A DNA stretch of 64,000 nucleotides from Ignavibacteriales bacterium (lineage in GTDB: Bacteria; Bacteroidota; Ignavibacteria; Ignavibacteriales; Melioribacteraceae), in NCBI GenBank assembly GCA_021740915.1, contig JAIOYW010000017.1, positions 1 through 64,000 on the forward strand, given 5' to 3'. The stretch's first letter is position 1. Each line of letters starts with the position of its first letter. The notes under the pieces were generated by a model. It was not told where the DNA came from. It searched no databases and was given only the letters and a program-made list of their open reading frames with translations. Shown here piece after piece: positions 62,203 through 64,000 of the stretch. The translations under genes were made by a program, and so were the position numbers.

Positions 62203-62931
62203 TCATTGGCGGAATTTATCCACCGCCCAATTTGCCGGATTATTCGTAATGTATTCGGAAATTCTGAAAAATGATTTTTCGTCACGGATGATATGATCGT
62301 AAAAACGGGATTGCCACTCAAACCCGGGATCAATTTTATGCGCTTCAAATGAAACACGTCCTTTATACCATCGTATGATCCGCGATAAATTATCATTCAC
62401 CATCGGGTTTTTATTTCTCGCAAACCCGCCGGATTCACCTACCGGCACATTTGATGACGCGCGATTTATCGCGTCTGCATTTGCCGGAACGCCAGGATTA
62501 CCCGGCACAATCGTCGTACATTCGGGTTTGCTGATTATTATGATGCCGTGAACGTGATTGGGCATTACAACGAAATTACCCAATTCCGTGAATGGGAATT
62601 GGATGGGTATTTCATTCCAGATTTGTTCTGCGATCATGCCTGTGGGAGACGCGATAAATCGTCCTTCAACTTGTGCGGTGGTTGAATTATTCTTTTCGTT
62701 TTCGTTTGTGGGAGACGCGATAAATCGTCCTTCAACTTGTGCGGTGGTTAAATTATTCTTTTCGTTTTCGTTTGTGGGAGACGCGATAAATCGCGTCTCT
62801 ACGATATTCCCGAAATAATGTTTTTTGTGGGCGGTACATATGGTAATGAAATAGGGTGCGTTGGAATTGTAATCCCAATTTTGCAGGCGCGCTGATGAAA
62901 TCCGGTATTTATTCAGATATTTTCCTGGCAT
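62203..62931 (-). CDS. RAYT-type (REP-associated, IS200-like Y1) transposase with internal repeat insert
   Basis: The 242-residue protein begins MPGKYLNKYRISSARLQNWDY, then YFITICTAHKKHYFG. It has the HUH motif in MPNHVHG (His126, His128) and a C-terminal WQSRFYDHIIRDEKSFFRI with nucleophile Tyr227 in EYITNNPANW, so all catalytic residues are present. The coding region also carries an insert (about residues 42-98) made of VE[TG]RFIASPTNENEKNN units encoded by tandem 66-bp repeats, and a second short insert containing DAINRASSN. Both derive from REP-like palindromes. RAYTs mobilise REP palindromes. Whether the enlarged protein is active is unclear. Confidence 0.85.
   Translation of the reverse strand: MPGKYLNKYRISSARLQNWDYNSNAPYFITICTAHKKHYFGNIVETRFIASPTNENEKNNLTTAQVEGRFIASPTNENEKNNSTTAQVEGRFIASPTGMIAEQIWNEIPIQFPFTELGNFVVMPNHVHGIIIISKPECTTIVPGNPGVPANADAINRASSNVPVGESGGFARNKNPMVNDNLSRIIRWYKGRVSFEAHKIDPGFEWQSRFYDHIIRDEKSFFRISEYITNNPANWAVDKFRQ
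62641..62802. repeat. Tandem 66-bp repeats inside the RAYT gene
   Basis: A 66-bp unit beginning TGTGGGAGACGCGATAAATC starts at 62641 and again at 62707, with a partial third copy at 62773 ending in the full palindrome arm CGCGTCTCTAC. The two full units differ at one base. The period is a multiple of three, so the frame stays open and adds a 22-residue repeat to the protein. Confidence 0.9.
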
Positions 62932-63044
62932 ATTTTTATCGTGATTAAACGTAATGAAATTATTCAGTCTGCAATAAAAGGCCGCACCGGGGATATTTCC
63001 GGTTAATAAAGGGAATTATGCCCCCCGGCGGGTTTTAATCCGCA

Positions 63045-63959
63045 TCAAACTTTATTATGCTGCCATTTATTATAGAGAAGCGCTGGGATAATAAATATCC
63101 CGACAAGAATTTTCAGAAGAATCCGGTTCTGCGAATTGATTATCTGTATAATACTCTGGTCCGCGACAAATCCGAAAACTATAGTGCTCATAATAAATTT
63201 AAGAAGGTTTACCGGGCTGTGTCTCAGCATATATTCAAAGTTCTCATTCTGATGCCAGCAGCCGTAATGATAGTGCACAAAAGCAGAGCCTTTGGAAATA
63301 TTATGATTGGCTGCGCTTATGGAATCCTTTTCCGGGTAATAATTGCGAAGGATTTCATTAAAGCAGATGACTTTATATTTTCTGGAAAATTTATACCACA
63401 TATAAGAGAGGATATAACTGCCTCTGCCGGTTATTTCGGGATATTTATTTCTTTTAAGCAGATCGGTTCTTATGCAGCCCCATTTTTCACCCTGGATTTT
63501 GTATTTATAAGACAATTCGAGATTGGTTGTTACCATTGGGCTCTCAGGATATTCATCCCCTATTACGCTGCCCGTCTCCGGGTCTCCGCAAAGTACATTC
63601 ATCCCGGAGAACTTTTTTCTCTCCCTGGCAGGGATTCCGTCCCATTTACAGGCAAAAAATTCAAGGGTCCGGGGGATAAAACTGTCGTCGGAATCTGCCG
63701 GCACGAATAATTCGCCCTGTGCAATTTCAGCTGCGCGGTTCCACGCAAAATGTTTTCCCTTGTTTTCCTGGCGGAGTATTGTAACAGGAAAGTCAGCCTC
63801 ATTTTTGTAGATACCGAGAATATCCATAACGTTATCCTTGGAGCCGTCGTCAACAACAATCCACTCAAAATCGCGGAAAGTCTGACTTCTGAGGCTATCC
63901 CATACTCTGTGAATTTTATCTCCTCTGTTGTAAACCGGGGTAAAAACCGTAAATTTCAT
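63045..63959 (-). CDS. Family 2 glycosyltransferase
   Basis: The 304-residue protein has an N-terminal GT-A domain: FTVFTPVYNRGDKIHRVWDSL, DFEWIVVDDGSKDN (nucleotide-binding Asp pair), NKGKHFAWNRAAEIAQGE and the D-x-D site in PADSDDSF. The C-terminal part (200-304) is less conserved and has a hydrophobic segment near 262-294 that may associate with the membrane. GT2 enzymes of this form add sugars to LPS, capsule or other glycans; the donor and acceptor cannot be read from the sequence. A GC-rich, gene-free stretch of about 110 bp separates it from the RAYT gene. Confidence 0.88.
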   Translation of the reverse strand: MKFTVFTPVYNRGDKIHRVWDSLRSQTFRDFEWIVVDDGSKDNVMDILGIYKNEADFPVTILRQENKGKHFAWNRAAEIAQGELFVPADSDDSFIPRTLEFFACKWDGIPARERKKFSGMNVLCGDPETGSVIGDEYPESPMVTTNLELSYKYKIQGEKWGCIRTDLLKRNKYPEITGRGSYILSYMWYKFSRKYKVICFNEILRNYYPEKDSISAANHNISKGSAFVHYHYGCWHQNENFEYMLRHSPVNLLKFIMSTIVFGFVADQSIIQIINSQNRILLKILVGIFIIPALLYNKWQHNKV

Positions 63960-64000
63960 GAAAACTTCTAACCTGTTGTATTTATATTATTCAGATAAGT

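Noticed and set aside
62641-62802. Possible CRISPR-like array
   Set aside because: The whole 66-bp unit repeats, including what would be spacers, and it lies inside a coding frame; no cas gene is present.
62558-62818. Open frame with a repeated DAINRPSTCAVV peptide on the + strand
   Set aside because: It is the reverse reading of the 66-bp tandem repeats in the RAYT gene.
63057-63710. 217-codon open frame on the + strand
   Set aside because: It lies antisense within the well-supported glycosyltransferase gene and has no recognisable motif.

Overview
The window looks like a chromosome segment of a Bacteroidota/Ignavibacteria-type bacterium. Three large secreted proteins end in type IX secretion (T9SS) type A sorting domains built around an N-x-PNPFNP core. 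The nitrous oxide reductase is the Sec-exported (clade II) type with a matching accessory set, and a Kdo/Lpt lipopolysaccharide cluster shows a Gram-negative envelope. Composition is moderately AT-rich and many starts lack a strong Shine-Dalgarno sequence. The phylum assignment is an inference from gene content; no rRNA is present.

Left part (0.6-9.3 kb): a denitrification module on the + strand. It runs: small oxidase-like membrane protein, lipoprotein cytochrome c, nosZ, a fused nosB-nosL, nosD, nosF and nosY, then an unrecognised two-module lipoprotein. Electrons probably pass from the cytochrome to NosZ, while NosL and NosDFY supply and mature the copper centres. A hairpin with a T-rich tail sits between nosZ and the accessory genes. 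A tRNA-Met, secG and a large beta-propeller protein follow (9.7-13.7 kb).

Middle part (13.7-38.7 kb): T9SS cargo proteins, a PiT phosphate transporter carrying its own PhoU-like domain, decayed mobile or accessory genes (a RAYT transposase remnant and a RhuM remnant), and an 8.9-kb island bounded by two 108-bp direct repeats that differ at one base. The island holds four co-directional genes: PLD-SNF2 helicase, N6-adenine DNA methyltransferase, YhcG/DUF1016 PD-(D/E)xK nuclease and a short DprA-like Rossmann protein. I read it as an anti-phage or restriction-like system that does not match a canonical type. A giant SdrD-B/choice-of-anchor/propeller/T9SS protein and an MscL with a zinc ribbon follow.

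Right part: acyltransferase-ruvB-kdsA-(GxxExxY pseudogene)-kdsD-lptC-lptA-lptB forms a tight + strand operon (39.2-46.3 kb). Convergent to it is a six-gene minus-strand operon (58.0-46.4 kb): DUF4384, CHASE2-adenylate cyclase, TPR/pseudo-caspase, second caspase-like protein, VWA-TPR-OmpA-SPOR, and TPR-CHAT caspase-like protease. It looks like an envelope-anchored signalling and proteolysis system and is the second strong candidate for undescribed biology. A GH20/membrane protein/SDR operon, a RAYT transposase with REP-like palindromes and in-frame 66-bp tandem repeats inside its own gene, and a glycosyltransferase end the window.

Several families of short dispersed repeats thread the intergenic regions: a 73-bp repeat, TCTCGC-ended elements linked to a GxxExxY gene, GTAGAGACG palindromes and the 108-bp repeat.
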